In this document: positions 1 to 5,154 of the stretch, one piece after another
Position numbering within the stretch: the first letter of the stretch is position 1
Layout: the number at the start of each line of letters is the position of its first letter
Source: Bacillota bacterium
GTDB taxonomy: Bacteria > Vulcanimicrobiota > JAMDEM01
DNA: 5,250 nt
Direction: 5' to 3'
Assembly (NCBI GenBank): GCA_023486985.1
Contig: JAMDEM010000200.1
Location: 1 to 5,250 of the forward strand
Translations under genes and position numbers: made by a program
The notes under the pieces: generated by a model
The model's input: the letters and a program-made list of their open reading frames with translations, nothing else
Database searches by the model: none
What the model was told of the DNA's origin: nothing

Positions 1-1139
1 TTTCGAATCCAAACTCAATACTCAATCTTTACGGTTCCAACCCGGAGGAAAGAATACTGGAAAGCACTAGCATAGGGACAGCGTCAGTCGGTCTAGGCGA
101 CGGGGTTAACAATCCAGCTATTACTTCTGAGGGGCTGCGTATATTGTATGAATCATCCACAGGCCACTCTTATATAAGAAACCTCTGGAGTGCAGGAAAA
201 TTATTTTTTGACACTGCAGGGTCAAATACCAGAATGACTATTGATCAAAGCGGCAATATCGGCATCGGGACAACGGCTCCTGCTGCAAAGTTGGATGTAA
301 CTTCTTCTAGAATCAGCAGCGATACCCAAATTGGAGATTTTGTTGCGCCTGGTTCCACTGCTGGAACTGGCTATGTCACTTTTGGTAATGGTTTTGTTGG
401 ATGGGACTATGGGGCTGGCGTTCTGGGAATAAATGCCCATAGCGCTGGAGGTCCGGGTGGTGGAATTTGTATAAAGAGAGTTGATAATGGCCATTCAAAC
501 ATCGGCATTTTGACGGCGAATCCCAGTGCGCCACTTAGCTTTAGACCGGCTACAGAGCAGAAAATCAAGCTATATGATTCAGGCGCCGGAGTTGATACAT
601 ACGGTTTTGGTGTCGAGCCAAGCGAGCTGAGAATAGCCACTTCAGATGGCGGTTATATTACATTCCGCACCGGTTATTACAATGGGGCAAAGATGACATT
701 AAATAACAACGGCAGCCTCTGGACACTCAGCGGTTATTCCCAAGGTTCAGATATCAGATTAAAGAAGAATATTTCCACCGTAAATGAAGCCCTGGACAAA
801 GTTCTAAAGCTAAGGGGAGTCATCTTTGAATGGAAGACCAAAGAGTATAAAGAAAGAGGATTTCCAAAAGGCAGGCATTATGGTGTCATAGCCCAGGAAA
901 TAGAGAAGATACTCCCGGAAATTGTTAACACGGATTCAAAAGGAGAAAAGAGCGTTGCCTATACTGAAATCATACCGGTATTAATAGAAGCAGTAAAAGA
1001 ACAGCAGAAAGAAATAGCGGGGTTAAAAGAACAGCAAAAAGCACAGCAAAAGCAAATAACAGAGTTAAATGCACAGAATAAGCTGCTTGAACAAAGACTT
1101 TCGGCGCTGGAAAAATCCATAAAGGTTAAAAGAAGGTGA
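1..1139 (+). CDS. C-terminal part of a tail-fibre-like protein with a Peptidase_S74 intramolecular chaperone domain (5' partial)
   Basis: The frame is open from the left edge, with its first full codon at 3, and ends at TGA 1137-1139, giving 378 visible residues. A TTG at 144 is only an internal codon, since the frame continues upstream without a stop, so the true start is outside the window. The first ~245 residues are Gly/Ser/Thr-rich, as in beta-structured fibre proteins, and contain motifs such as GNIGIGTTAPAAKLDV (from about nt 252). The S74 domain begins at SDIRLKKN (nt 747-770) and continues through GVIAQEIEKILPEIV (882-926) and a KSVAYTEIIPVLIEAVKEQ segment. The last ~45 residues are a Gln/Lys/Glu-rich coiled coil. 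In this family the domain drives trimer folding and then cuts itself off just before the Ser of SDxRLK, which here would release about 130 residues. It could be a phage tail protein or a cell-surface adhesin; no other phage gene is visible. The domain call is firm, the biological role is not. Confidence 0.9.
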   Translation, partial: SNPNSILNLYGSNPEERILESTSIGTASVGLGDGVNNPAITSEGLRILYESSTGHSYIRNLWSAGKLFFDTAGSNTRMTIDQSGNIGIGTTAPAAKLDVTSSRISSDTQIGDFVAPGSTAGTGYVTFGNGFVGWDYGAGVLGINAHSAGGPGGGICIKRVDNGHSNIGILTANPSAPLSFRPATEQKIKLYDSGAGVDTYGFGVEPSELRIATSDGGYITFRTGYYNGAKMTLNNNGSLWTLSGYSQGSDIRLKKNISTVNEALDKVLKLRGVIFEWKTKEYKERGFPKGRHYGVIAQEIEKILPEIVNTDSKGEKSVAYTEIIPVLIEAVKEQQKEIAGLKEQQKAQQKQITELNAQNKLLEQRLSALEKSIKVKRR

Positions 1140-1266
1140 CCCCTTCTTTTTAAGGGGGGTATGGAGTTAAAACTTGCAATAACCCCGCCTGACCTCCCCT
1201 TAATTTAAGGGGAGGGATAAAGAGTTATCCCCCTCTTTGTTAAAGAGGGGGGAGGGGGAGTTAAAA
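1140..1266. repeat. cluster of three C/G-rich palindromes between convergent genes
   Basis: Three inverted repeats lie in tandem between two convergent genes. The first has arms CCCCTT (1140-1145) and AAGGGG (1152-1157). The second has 11-bp arms CCTCCCCTTAA (1193-1203) and its complement (1205-1215) around one base. The third has 10-bp arms CCCCCTCTTT (1229-1238) and its complement (1242-1251) around GTT. The 10-mer GGAGTTAAAA occurs at 1163-1172 and again at 1257-1266, roughly framing the last two palindromes. C/G-rich palindromes of this look are common as dispersed intergenic repeats in environmental bacterial genomes. None is followed by a run of T on either strand, so an ordinary intrinsic terminator is not supported, although the stems could still help end or stabilise both converging transcripts. 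Confidence 0.6.
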
Positions 1267-1283
1267 TACTAAAAGAGGTTAGG

Positions 1284-1922
1284 CTAGGGGGATTCTTTAA
1301 TCAGGCAGATGTCAATATCTTTCTCAAAGTAATATATCCCTTTTTCTTTTTTAACAGCCTTTGAGTGCTTGATGAAACGGGGATTATTGCGGTCAGGTTC
1401 AACAAGAGCTCTTAACCTCAGTATATTTATTCTTACATCCGGCGCACTGCTTTCTTCTATAAACTTATCTCCCCACACAAAAGTAAAAAGCTGTTCAGAT
1501 GTAAATCCCTTTCCGGCATTGGAAACAAAAAACAGCAATAAAGCAGATATAAGTTTCTTCCCGAATATTTCCACCTTACCCAATCCTTTTACAAAAAGCT
1601 CTCGTCCGGGAACATCCATGAAAAACTCATAAGAATCTTTTTTTGTCCTCAGGTTCCTGACATCCGCTTCATCCGCAATAAATTTCTCATCTTTCATGGT
1701 AATGGAAAACTTTTTTGCAACCCCGCTTTTAATTCTTTGCAAGAACCTTTCGGCATCCCTGCGCTTTGTGCCAGACAGGCTCTCAAAGATTTTCCTTGCA
1801 TTTCCGGCATTCTTTTTCTTTTCCAGCCCATCTTCTGAAGGTAAAACCGAAAGAATATAGTAAACCCTATGAAATTTTTCAGGGTGTTTATCAATATTGA
1901 TGAAGGGAATGCTTTTCCCCAC
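1284..1922 (-). CDS. C-terminal fragment: linker and OmpR/PhoB-type winged-helix DNA-binding domain
   Basis: This is the downstream half of the interrupted regulator. The first usable start after the TAA is GTG at 1922-1920, giving 212 residues; no in-frame ATG, GTG or TTG exists between 2132 and 1923, although that stretch is open and encodes TPR sequence. AAGGAG sits only 3 nt before the GTG, too close for a good ribosome site, so independent translation is doubtful. Residues 1-30 finish the TPR region and 31-105 form a charged linker. Residues 107-205 match an OmpR-type winged helix: a leading strand pair (RELFVKGLGKVEIF), a first helix ending NAGKGF, then SEQLFTFVWG, the recognition helix DVRINILRLRALVEP, and a wing ending GIYYF. 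In this family the domain binds tandem direct repeats 10-11 bp apart. It ends at TAG 1284-1286, convergent with the S74 gene. Confidence 0.75.
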   Translation of the reverse strand: MGKSIPFINIDKHPEKFHRVYYILSVLPSEDGLEKKKNAGNARKIFESLSGTKRRDAERFLQRIKSGVAKKFSITMKDEKFIADEADVRNLRTKKDSYEFFMDVPGRELFVKGLGKVEIFGKKLISALLLFFVSNAGKGFTSEQLFTFVWGDKFIEESSAPDVRINILRLRALVEPDRNNPRFIKHSKAVKKEKGIYYFEKDIDICLIKESP

Positions 1923-1960
1923 ATGCTCCTTTGCTTCTTTTTCATTACCTCTCTTTAAAG

Positions 1961-1983
1961 ATATCTCTGCAAGGCAGAGATAT
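1961..1983. repeat. perfect 10-bp inverted repeat inside the regulator gene
   Basis: ATATCTCTGC (1961-1970) and its exact complement (1974-1983) are separated by AAG. The same 10-mer recurs at 2102-2111 in the same orientation, 141 bp (47 codons) away and in the same reading frame. The two same-orientation copies encode Ala-Glu-Ile in successive TPR motifs, so repeat coding explains the direct copy; the inverted arm has no such explanation. Confidence 0.5.
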
Positions 1984-2132
1984 GCGTATGCCGTTAATTC
2001 AGGAAGTTCTAACTTTTCCAGCAGCGAAAGCGCCCTGCTGCTGAAATCAGCAGCCTTATCAATGTCTCCTTTATCAAGATAAACTTCCGAAAGTTTCAGT
2101 AATATCTCTGCCTCAGCCCTATAGTAAGTAAA

Positions 2133-2135
2133 TTA
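2133..2135 (-). other. in-frame TAA nonsense codon splitting the regulator
   Basis: The minus strand reads GTA AAA TAA TTT ACT TAC, with TAA as codon 663 of the rebuilt gene. The codons on both sides encode TPR helices in the same frame, so no insertion or deletion is needed to explain the break. One substitution from CAA, AAA or GAA would create it. TAA followed by T is generally an efficient termination context, which argues against programmed readthrough. Confidence 0.85.
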
Positions 2136-4121
2136 TTTTACGGTCTCCAGAGAGTTTTCCAGAATGGTTATCGCTATCTCTTCTCTGCCTTCATCTATAT
2201 GATTAAGAGCAATATAATAATGCGTTCTTGCATCATTAACAAGACTTCCCTGTCCGATGAAATTGCTGGAGGCTGCAGTGAGAGCTTCCATTGCTTCACG
2301 ATACTCTCCTTTCTCCCATGCAATTATTCCGATATATAATAAACTGAAACCCGTAGCCAGAGTATGTCCCACCTTTTTAGATTCCAGAAGGTTTTCTTCA
2401 AAGATATTCTTTGCCTCATCCAGCTTTCCAAGACCAAAATATGCAATTCCCATTTGTCTTCTTGTTTCACTGGTAAATCTCACAGAAGTCCTGTTTGAAG
2501 TAAGTTTTAAAGCCTCTTCCACAGCCTGAATGGACTCTTCATATTCACCGGCTGCATTGTGCATACAGCCCTTTACCATCAAGGCATGAGCAAGCAGCTC
2601 CATGTTGTTTTCTCTGGAGGAAATTTCAAAGCTTCTTTGCAGGTATTTCCTGCTCCGGCTGATTTCGCCTCTTAAACTGCAGATTAGCGCCATGTTATTG
2701 AGGCAGCTTACAATACTGCGTGATGCAGAAGATGACTTAAAAAGTTTAAGACTTTTCTCATAAAAAGCAACAGCTTTTTCCATATTTCCTCTATAATGAT
2801 AAACGAAAGCAATAGATGTAAACAACTCTGCAAGTAAAGCCCTGTCAGTGATTATATTTTCCATTCTATGCAGTATAGAAAGACTTTGCTCCCATTTTCC
2901 AAGTATATAAAGCGCCCTTGCTTTAGCAATCAGTATCCTGGGATTTATCCCGGGCAGTACTTTTTCAAGTTTGTTTGAATCTTCAACTAAAAGCTCATAC
3001 TGGCCATGGCGGTACATTTTTGAAGCTGAACCGGCAAGAATCCGTGATGCCTTCAATAACTCTTTCCCTTCCAGAAATTGAGAAAAAGCCTCCTGCGAAA
3101 GCCCGATTTTCTCAAAATACTTTCCCAGTTTCCGGTGAAGGCTCATCTTTAATTCTTCAGCCATACTATTTGCCATGTACTGAGCAATAAGCTGATGAAT
3201 AAATATATTGCCGGATGCATCCCTGTCCAGAAGGAATTTTCTCTGAAGAATTGCGGTAATCTCCTTTATATCCTTAATTTTAAGCATTGTTTTAATGGCA
3301 TCTTCAGCAATCGGAATATCGCTTAAAGCAAGAACCTCCAGAATTCTCCGCTCATTAGAAGAAAACTTATTAAGAACATTGGAAAAAAGGTAATCTTCTA
3401 TCTCTCTGGGAGCTTTTTCTGAAAAAATCTCCTCAAGATCAAGAGATCTTGCAATTATCAAACTTGCAGTAAGTTTTAAAAGAAGGGGATGCCCTGCAAC
3501 TTTTTCTGCAATCCTTAATAGATTCTTATTATCAGGCTGATGAGACAGCTTATGAAGGTCAAGCAAATCTTTCAGAAGATTGACTGCGACATTAACCGGT
3601 AAACCCTCGAGTTTCTCTTCAAAAATATCTAATTTTTCAAAAGGAGAAGACGGTATATCCTCTCTGGAAATGAATACAATCCTGGCATTAAGGTATGTAT
3701 TAAGGAGACTTAAAAATAGTTTGATATTCTCATCCTGCACCAGATGAAAGTCATCCGCAAAAAGTATAAACTCTTTTTTATTCAAAATATCTATTAGAAA
3801 TAGAATCCCCTCTTTAATATCTTTTTTATCTCCCTTGAGCCAGCTGCTGAAACTCATATCCCCTGCTTCTTTCAGCCATGAATCTATCTCAAGCAATAAA
3901 TTCTCCAGCCTCCAGCCTTCATGACATTCAATCCATAAAATATTTTTTTTAGGTTTTTGCTTTTTTAGCTCCTCAAGAAATGCAAGAGCAAAAGTAGTTT
4001 TCCCGATGCCGCCAATGCCTTTAATAACAAAAAGGTGCTGTCGGAGAAAAAACTTTCTGAGACGGCCCAATTCCTTTTCTCTTCCTAAAAACGAATCAGT
4101 TAGCCTTGGGAGTATCTGCAT
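2133..4121 (-). CDS. N-terminal fragment: NB-ARC ATPase plus TPR array of the STAND regulator
   Basis: This 662-residue ORF starts at ATG 4121, preceded by AAGGA at 4134-4130 with an 8-nt spacer. It opens with FLGREKEL (11-18), the usual lead-in of STAND ATPases. The P-loop is GIGGIGKTT (35-43), Walker B is FILFADDFH (118-126), a sensor-like ARIVFISR lies at 146-153, and VAGHPLLLKL (208-217) matches the GxPL motif of NB-ARC proteins. A winged-helix region with IHQLIAQYM near its end spans about 245-318. From about 340 onward there are TPR-like helix pairs, for example YHYRGNMEKAVAFYEKSLKLF and YFGLGKLDEAKNIFEENLLE. All ATPase motifs are intact, so this half could fold and bind nucleotide. It ends ...ENSLETVK inside the TPR array at a TAA, with no DNA-binding domain. 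It is most likely the truncated front of the 945-codon gene, not a complete protein. Confidence 0.85.
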   Translation of the reverse strand: MQILPRLTDSFLGREKELGRLRKFFLRQHLFVIKGIGGIGKTTFALAFLEELKKQKPKKNILWIECHEGWRLENLLLEIDSWLKEAGDMSFSSWLKGDKKDIKEGILFLIDILNKKEFILFADDFHLVQDENIKLFLSLLNTYLNARIVFISREDIPSSPFEKLDIFEEKLEGLPVNVAVNLLKDLLDLHKLSHQPDNKNLLRIAEKVAGHPLLLKLTASLIIARSLDLEEIFSEKAPREIEDYLFSNVLNKFSSNERRILEVLALSDIPIAEDAIKTMLKIKDIKEITAILQRKFLLDRDASGNIFIHQLIAQYMANSMAEELKMSLHRKLGKYFEKIGLSQEAFSQFLEGKELLKASRILAGSASKMYRHGQYELLVEDSNKLEKVLPGINPRILIAKARALYILGKWEQSLSILHRMENIITDRALLAELFTSIAFVYHYRGNMEKAVAFYEKSLKLFKSSSASRSIVSCLNNMALICSLRGEISRSRKYLQRSFEISSRENNMELLAHALMVKGCMHNAAGEYEESIQAVEEALKLTSNRTSVRFTSETRRQMGIAYFGLGKLDEAKNIFEENLLESKKVGHTLATGFSLLYIGIIAWEKGEYREAMEALTAASSNFIGQGSLVNDARTHYYIALNHIDEGREEIAITILENSLETVK

Positions 4122-4129
4122 TTACTTCT

Positions 4130-4134
4130 TCCTT
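4130..4134 (-). promoter_or_regulatory. ribosome binding site of the STAND regulator
   Basis: The minus strand reads AAGGA 8 nt before ATG 4121. This fixes the start of the regulator just before its FLGREKEL lead-in, where STAND ATPases of this kind normally begin. Confidence 0.65.
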
Positions 4135-4220
4135 GATTCATTGCTTTGCTGGCTATTACTTTGCTGATAATAATTGTTTTCCTTCTTCAGAAAATTAGCT
4201 GTTTAACTAACTGCTTAAAT

Positions 4221-4246
4221 TGTAACGTAATGTAACTTGATATAAC
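4221..4246 (+). promoter_or_regulatory. three hexamers in 10-bp phase, candidate operator
   Basis: TGTAAC (4221-4226), TGTAAC (4231-4236) and TATAAC (4241-4246) follow one another at exactly 10-bp intervals, one helical turn, so all face the same side of the DNA. The last unit overlaps the -35 box of the rightward promoter. OmpR/PhoB-type winged helices bind this kind of tandem direct repeat, and the divergent gene encodes just such a domain. The assignment to that regulator is inference. Confidence 0.5.
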
Positions 4247-4265
4247 AGATTATACCCCTCATAAT
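4237..4265 (+). promoter_or_regulatory. sigma70-type promoter of the XRE gene
   Basis: TTGATA (4237-4242, five of six matches to TTGACA) and CATAAT (4260-4265, five of six to TATAAT) are separated by the ideal 17 bp. Transcription would begin near 4272, leaving a short leader of about 16 nt before ATG 4289. The AGGGG at 4273-4277 would be the ribosome site, with a rather long 11-nt spacer, so translation may be modest. Confidence 0.6.
4249..4254 (-). promoter_or_regulatory. candidate -10 box for the STAND regulator
   Basis: A perfect TATAAT reads leftward here. The region 16-18 bp upstream on that strand is CCCCTT-like with no match to TTGACA, and there is no extended TGn. If used, the promoter would need an activator. 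Its start point, near 4242, would fall inside the phased hexamer repeats and give a leader of about 120 nt. Confidence 0.35.
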
Positions 4266-4288
4266 AGAAAAAAGGGGATAGAAAAATT

Positions 4289-4570
4289 ATGGGGATACTG
4301 GAATTATCTGAGTTTATTATCGGACGAGCCAAGTCTCTTGGTATTTCAAAGGCTGAAATTGCCCGGCGCGCCAAAATTTCCAGAACCGAGCTCTACAGCA
4401 TCCTTAAGGGAGACATTCGTCAAACGCGGCTTACTACATTTATAGGACTGGCAGAAGCGCTTCAGGTTCATCCTCTCACTTTAATCACTCATTTTTGTAA
4501 TGAATTCAAGGCTCTCTCGTCCTCCTGGCAGCAAATTAACCCTGCTAATGGCAATGACGACCCCGTATGA
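4289..4570 (+). CDS. small XRE/Cro-CI-type helix-turn-helix regulator
   Basis: This is a 93-residue protein from ATG 4289 to TGA 4568-4570. Residues 17-65 form a compact Cro/CI-type DNA-binding fold: LGISKAEIARRAKI carries the first HTH helix with its usual Ala, SRTELYSILKGD (31-42) is the recognition helix and following turn, and LTTFIGLAEALQVHPLTLI supplies the helix that packs against it. The remaining ~28 residues are polar with no clear domain, so there is no peptidase or sensory domain and the protein is probably a simple dimeric repressor. It is divergent from the STAND regulator, sharing a 167-bp control region, and lies 125 bp upstream of the 152-aa gene on the same strand. Natural targets to consider are its own promoter and the TGTTAACA palindromes just downstream; that link is inference. 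The family assignment is secure, the specific role unknown. Confidence 0.85.
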   Translation: MGILELSEFIIGRAKSLGISKAEIARRAKISRTELYSILKGDIRQTRLTTFIGLAEALQVHPLTLITHFCNEFKALSSSWQQINPANGNDDPV

Positions 4571-4597
4571 TACGCCGCCTTTTCCTGAGCGTGATAA

Positions 4598-4618
4598 ATG
4601 TTAACAAATTTTTAACAT
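4598..4618. repeat. inverted repeat containing the TGTTAACA palindrome, upstream operator candidate
   Basis: ATGTTAA (4598-4604) and TTAACAT (4612-4618) are perfect complements separated by 7 bp. Within the left arm, TGTTAACA (4599-4606) is itself a perfect 8-bp palindrome. The whole is flanked by direct copies of TGATAAATG at 4592-4600 and 4618-4626. The A/T-rich stem makes an intrinsic terminator unlikely; a protein-binding site fits better. Confidence 0.45.
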
Positions 4619-4660
4619 GATAAATGCCAATGTGTACAGCAAACTGAACAGCTCGTCGCC

Positions 4661-4666
4661 TATAAT
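4661..4666 (+). promoter_or_regulatory. -10 box of the 152-aa gene
   Basis: A perfect TATAAT lies 29 bp before ATG 4696, giving a predicted start near 4673. No good -35 box is found 16-18 bp upstream (the bases there are around AGCAAA), so the promoter may be weak, activator-dependent or served by another sigma factor. Confidence 0.5.
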
Positions 4667-4667
4667 G

Positions 4668-4679
4668 ATGTTAACAAAT
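4668..4679. promoter_or_regulatory. second ATGTTAACAAAT copy over the transcription start, operator candidate
   Basis: This 12-mer is identical to the one at 4598-4609, exactly 70 bp upstream. It contains the perfect palindrome TGTTAACA (4669-4676) and sits immediately after the TATAAT, over the expected start point, where a bound repressor would block initiation. Two matching sites 70 bp apart would also allow DNA looping. Confidence 0.5.
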
Positions 4680-4682
4680 AAA

Positions 4683-4688
4683 AGGAGG
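4683..4688 (+). promoter_or_regulatory. strong ribosome binding site of the 152-aa gene
   Basis: AGGAGG with a 7-nt spacer to ATG 4696 is near ideal and fixes the start. It contrasts with the weak site of the XRE gene and suggests a well-translated product once transcribed. Confidence 0.8.
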
Positions 4689-4695
4689 AATCAAA

Positions 4696-5154
4696 ATGAC
4701 AGAACCAATTGGTAAGAATTTTTCTGTGCAGCAGCCAGTTTTTAAAGCAGAGGTGAAGGCACAACAAAAAGAGGAAGCACCACTTCGAGAGCTTTCTCAA
4801 GATGCAGTCGAGAAAGGCGCAAGTTCATCGAAAGAATTCAGAAAAAACAATGAAATACTATTTTCAGCTGATATAATGCCTGTTGTTGTTAACTCTGGAG
4901 GAAAACTGTTGTTAGGTATTGATTTAAATGGGGATGGTAAGTTTCAGGATGTGGCTTATGCGAACAAGGAACCTGCTTTTGTTAAACCTGCTATTTACAA
5001 AGAACTAAAAAACTATCTTTCAGATGCCAGAAATATCGATATTGTAACTCAGGACAATATCAAAGAACTTACCAATATTGATGATATAGAAATAGGAGAT
5101 GTGAAAGTCACCCTTAGCAAAGATGTTCTGCTTCTGAAGAAATTGGAGTTATGA
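4696..5154 (+). CDS. 152-aa protein of unknown function with a calcium-loop-like DLNGDG motif
   Basis: I do not recognise a family. The start is fixed by an AGGAGG site and the frame ends at TGA 5152-5154. Residues 1-50 are polar and rich in Lys, Glu, Gln and Ser, probably disordered, with no signal peptide or membrane segment. From about 53 the chain turns into short strands (EILFSADIMPVVVNSGGKLLLGI). D76-L-N78-G-D80-G then resembles the calcium loops of EF-hand, dockerin and FG-GAP/VCBS proteins, though the spacing to the next Asp (D85) is not canonical. A helical stretch (IYKELKNYLSDARN) and an acidic C-terminal part follow. A calcium-binding or structural role is conceivable only on the motif. 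It lies downstream of the XRE gene under its own promoter with TGTTAACA sites. Its stop codon coincides with the possible tip of an insertion sequence, so the natural C-terminus may be missing. Confidence 0.75.
   Translation: MTEPIGKNFSVQQPVFKAEVKAQQKEEAPLRELSQDAVEKGASSSKEFRKNNEILFSADIMPVVVNSGGKLLLGIDLNGDGKFQDVAYANKEPAFVKPAIYKELKNYLSDARNIDIVTQDNIKELTNIDDIEIGDVKVTLSKDVLLLKKLEL

Larger units (their letters stand above)
1284..4121 (-). pseudogene. STAND (NB-ARC/TPR) transcriptional regulator with C-terminal OmpR-type winged helix, interrupted by one in-frame TAA
   Basis: Read on the minus strand from ATG 4121 to TAG at 1284-1286, this is a single frame of 945 codons broken only by TAA at codon 663 (2135-2133). 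The 70 codons after the TAA stay open and spell clear TPR sequence (AEILLKLSEVYLDKGDIDKA), running straight into the downstream ORF with no frame change. The rebuilt protein has an NB-ARC/STAND ATPase (about 12-220), a winged-helix segment (245-318), a TPR array (about 340-740) and an OmpR/PhoB-type DNA-binding winged helix (about 840-938). MalT-like STAND activators sense a ligand through the TPR/ATPase part and then oligomerise on DNA; this arrangement implies the same logic. There is no N-terminal effector domain, which argues for a transcription factor and against a defence STAND. The stop would separate sensor from DNA-binding domain. A sequencing or assembly error remains possible. Confidence 0.82.

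Noticed and set aside
144..146. TTG as the start of the S74 gene
   Set aside because: The same frame is open all the way to the left edge with plausible fibre-like sequence and there is no ribosome site before the TTG, so it is an internal codon.
1193..1251. Intrinsic terminators for the convergent genes
   Set aside because: The stems are G/C-rich, but neither strand has a T-run after them; dispersed repeats describe them better.
1694..1945. Minus-strand ORF starting MKKKQRSMWGK as a separate small gene
   Set aside because: It overlaps the regulator in another frame, and the regulator frame there has clear TPR and linker sequence.
2133..2140. Programmed stop-codon readthrough
   Set aside because: TAA followed by T is an efficient stop context and no pseudoknot or hairpin is seen directly downstream; a plain nonsense mutation or sequence error is simpler, though not proven.
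2257..3190. Plus-strand ORFs opposite the STAND gene
   Set aside because: They are antisense shadows of NB-ARC/TPR coding sequence and lack convincing ribosome sites or recognisable domains.
2133..4121. Antiphage STAND (Avs-like) defence gene
   Set aside because: There is no nuclease, protease or other effector domain; the P-loop region starts almost at the N-terminus and the only accessory domain is a DNA-binding winged helix at the C-terminus.
4255..4277. Hairpin CCCCT/AGGGG hiding the ribosome site of the XRE gene
   Set aside because: The stem is only 5 bp with a 13-nt loop, and its left arm lies upstream of the predicted transcription start near 4272, so it would not be in the mRNA.
4565..4574. 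Short palindrome at the end of the XRE gene as a terminator
   Set aside because: The GTAT/ATAC arms leave a one-base loop and no T-run follows, so it cannot form a useful hairpin.
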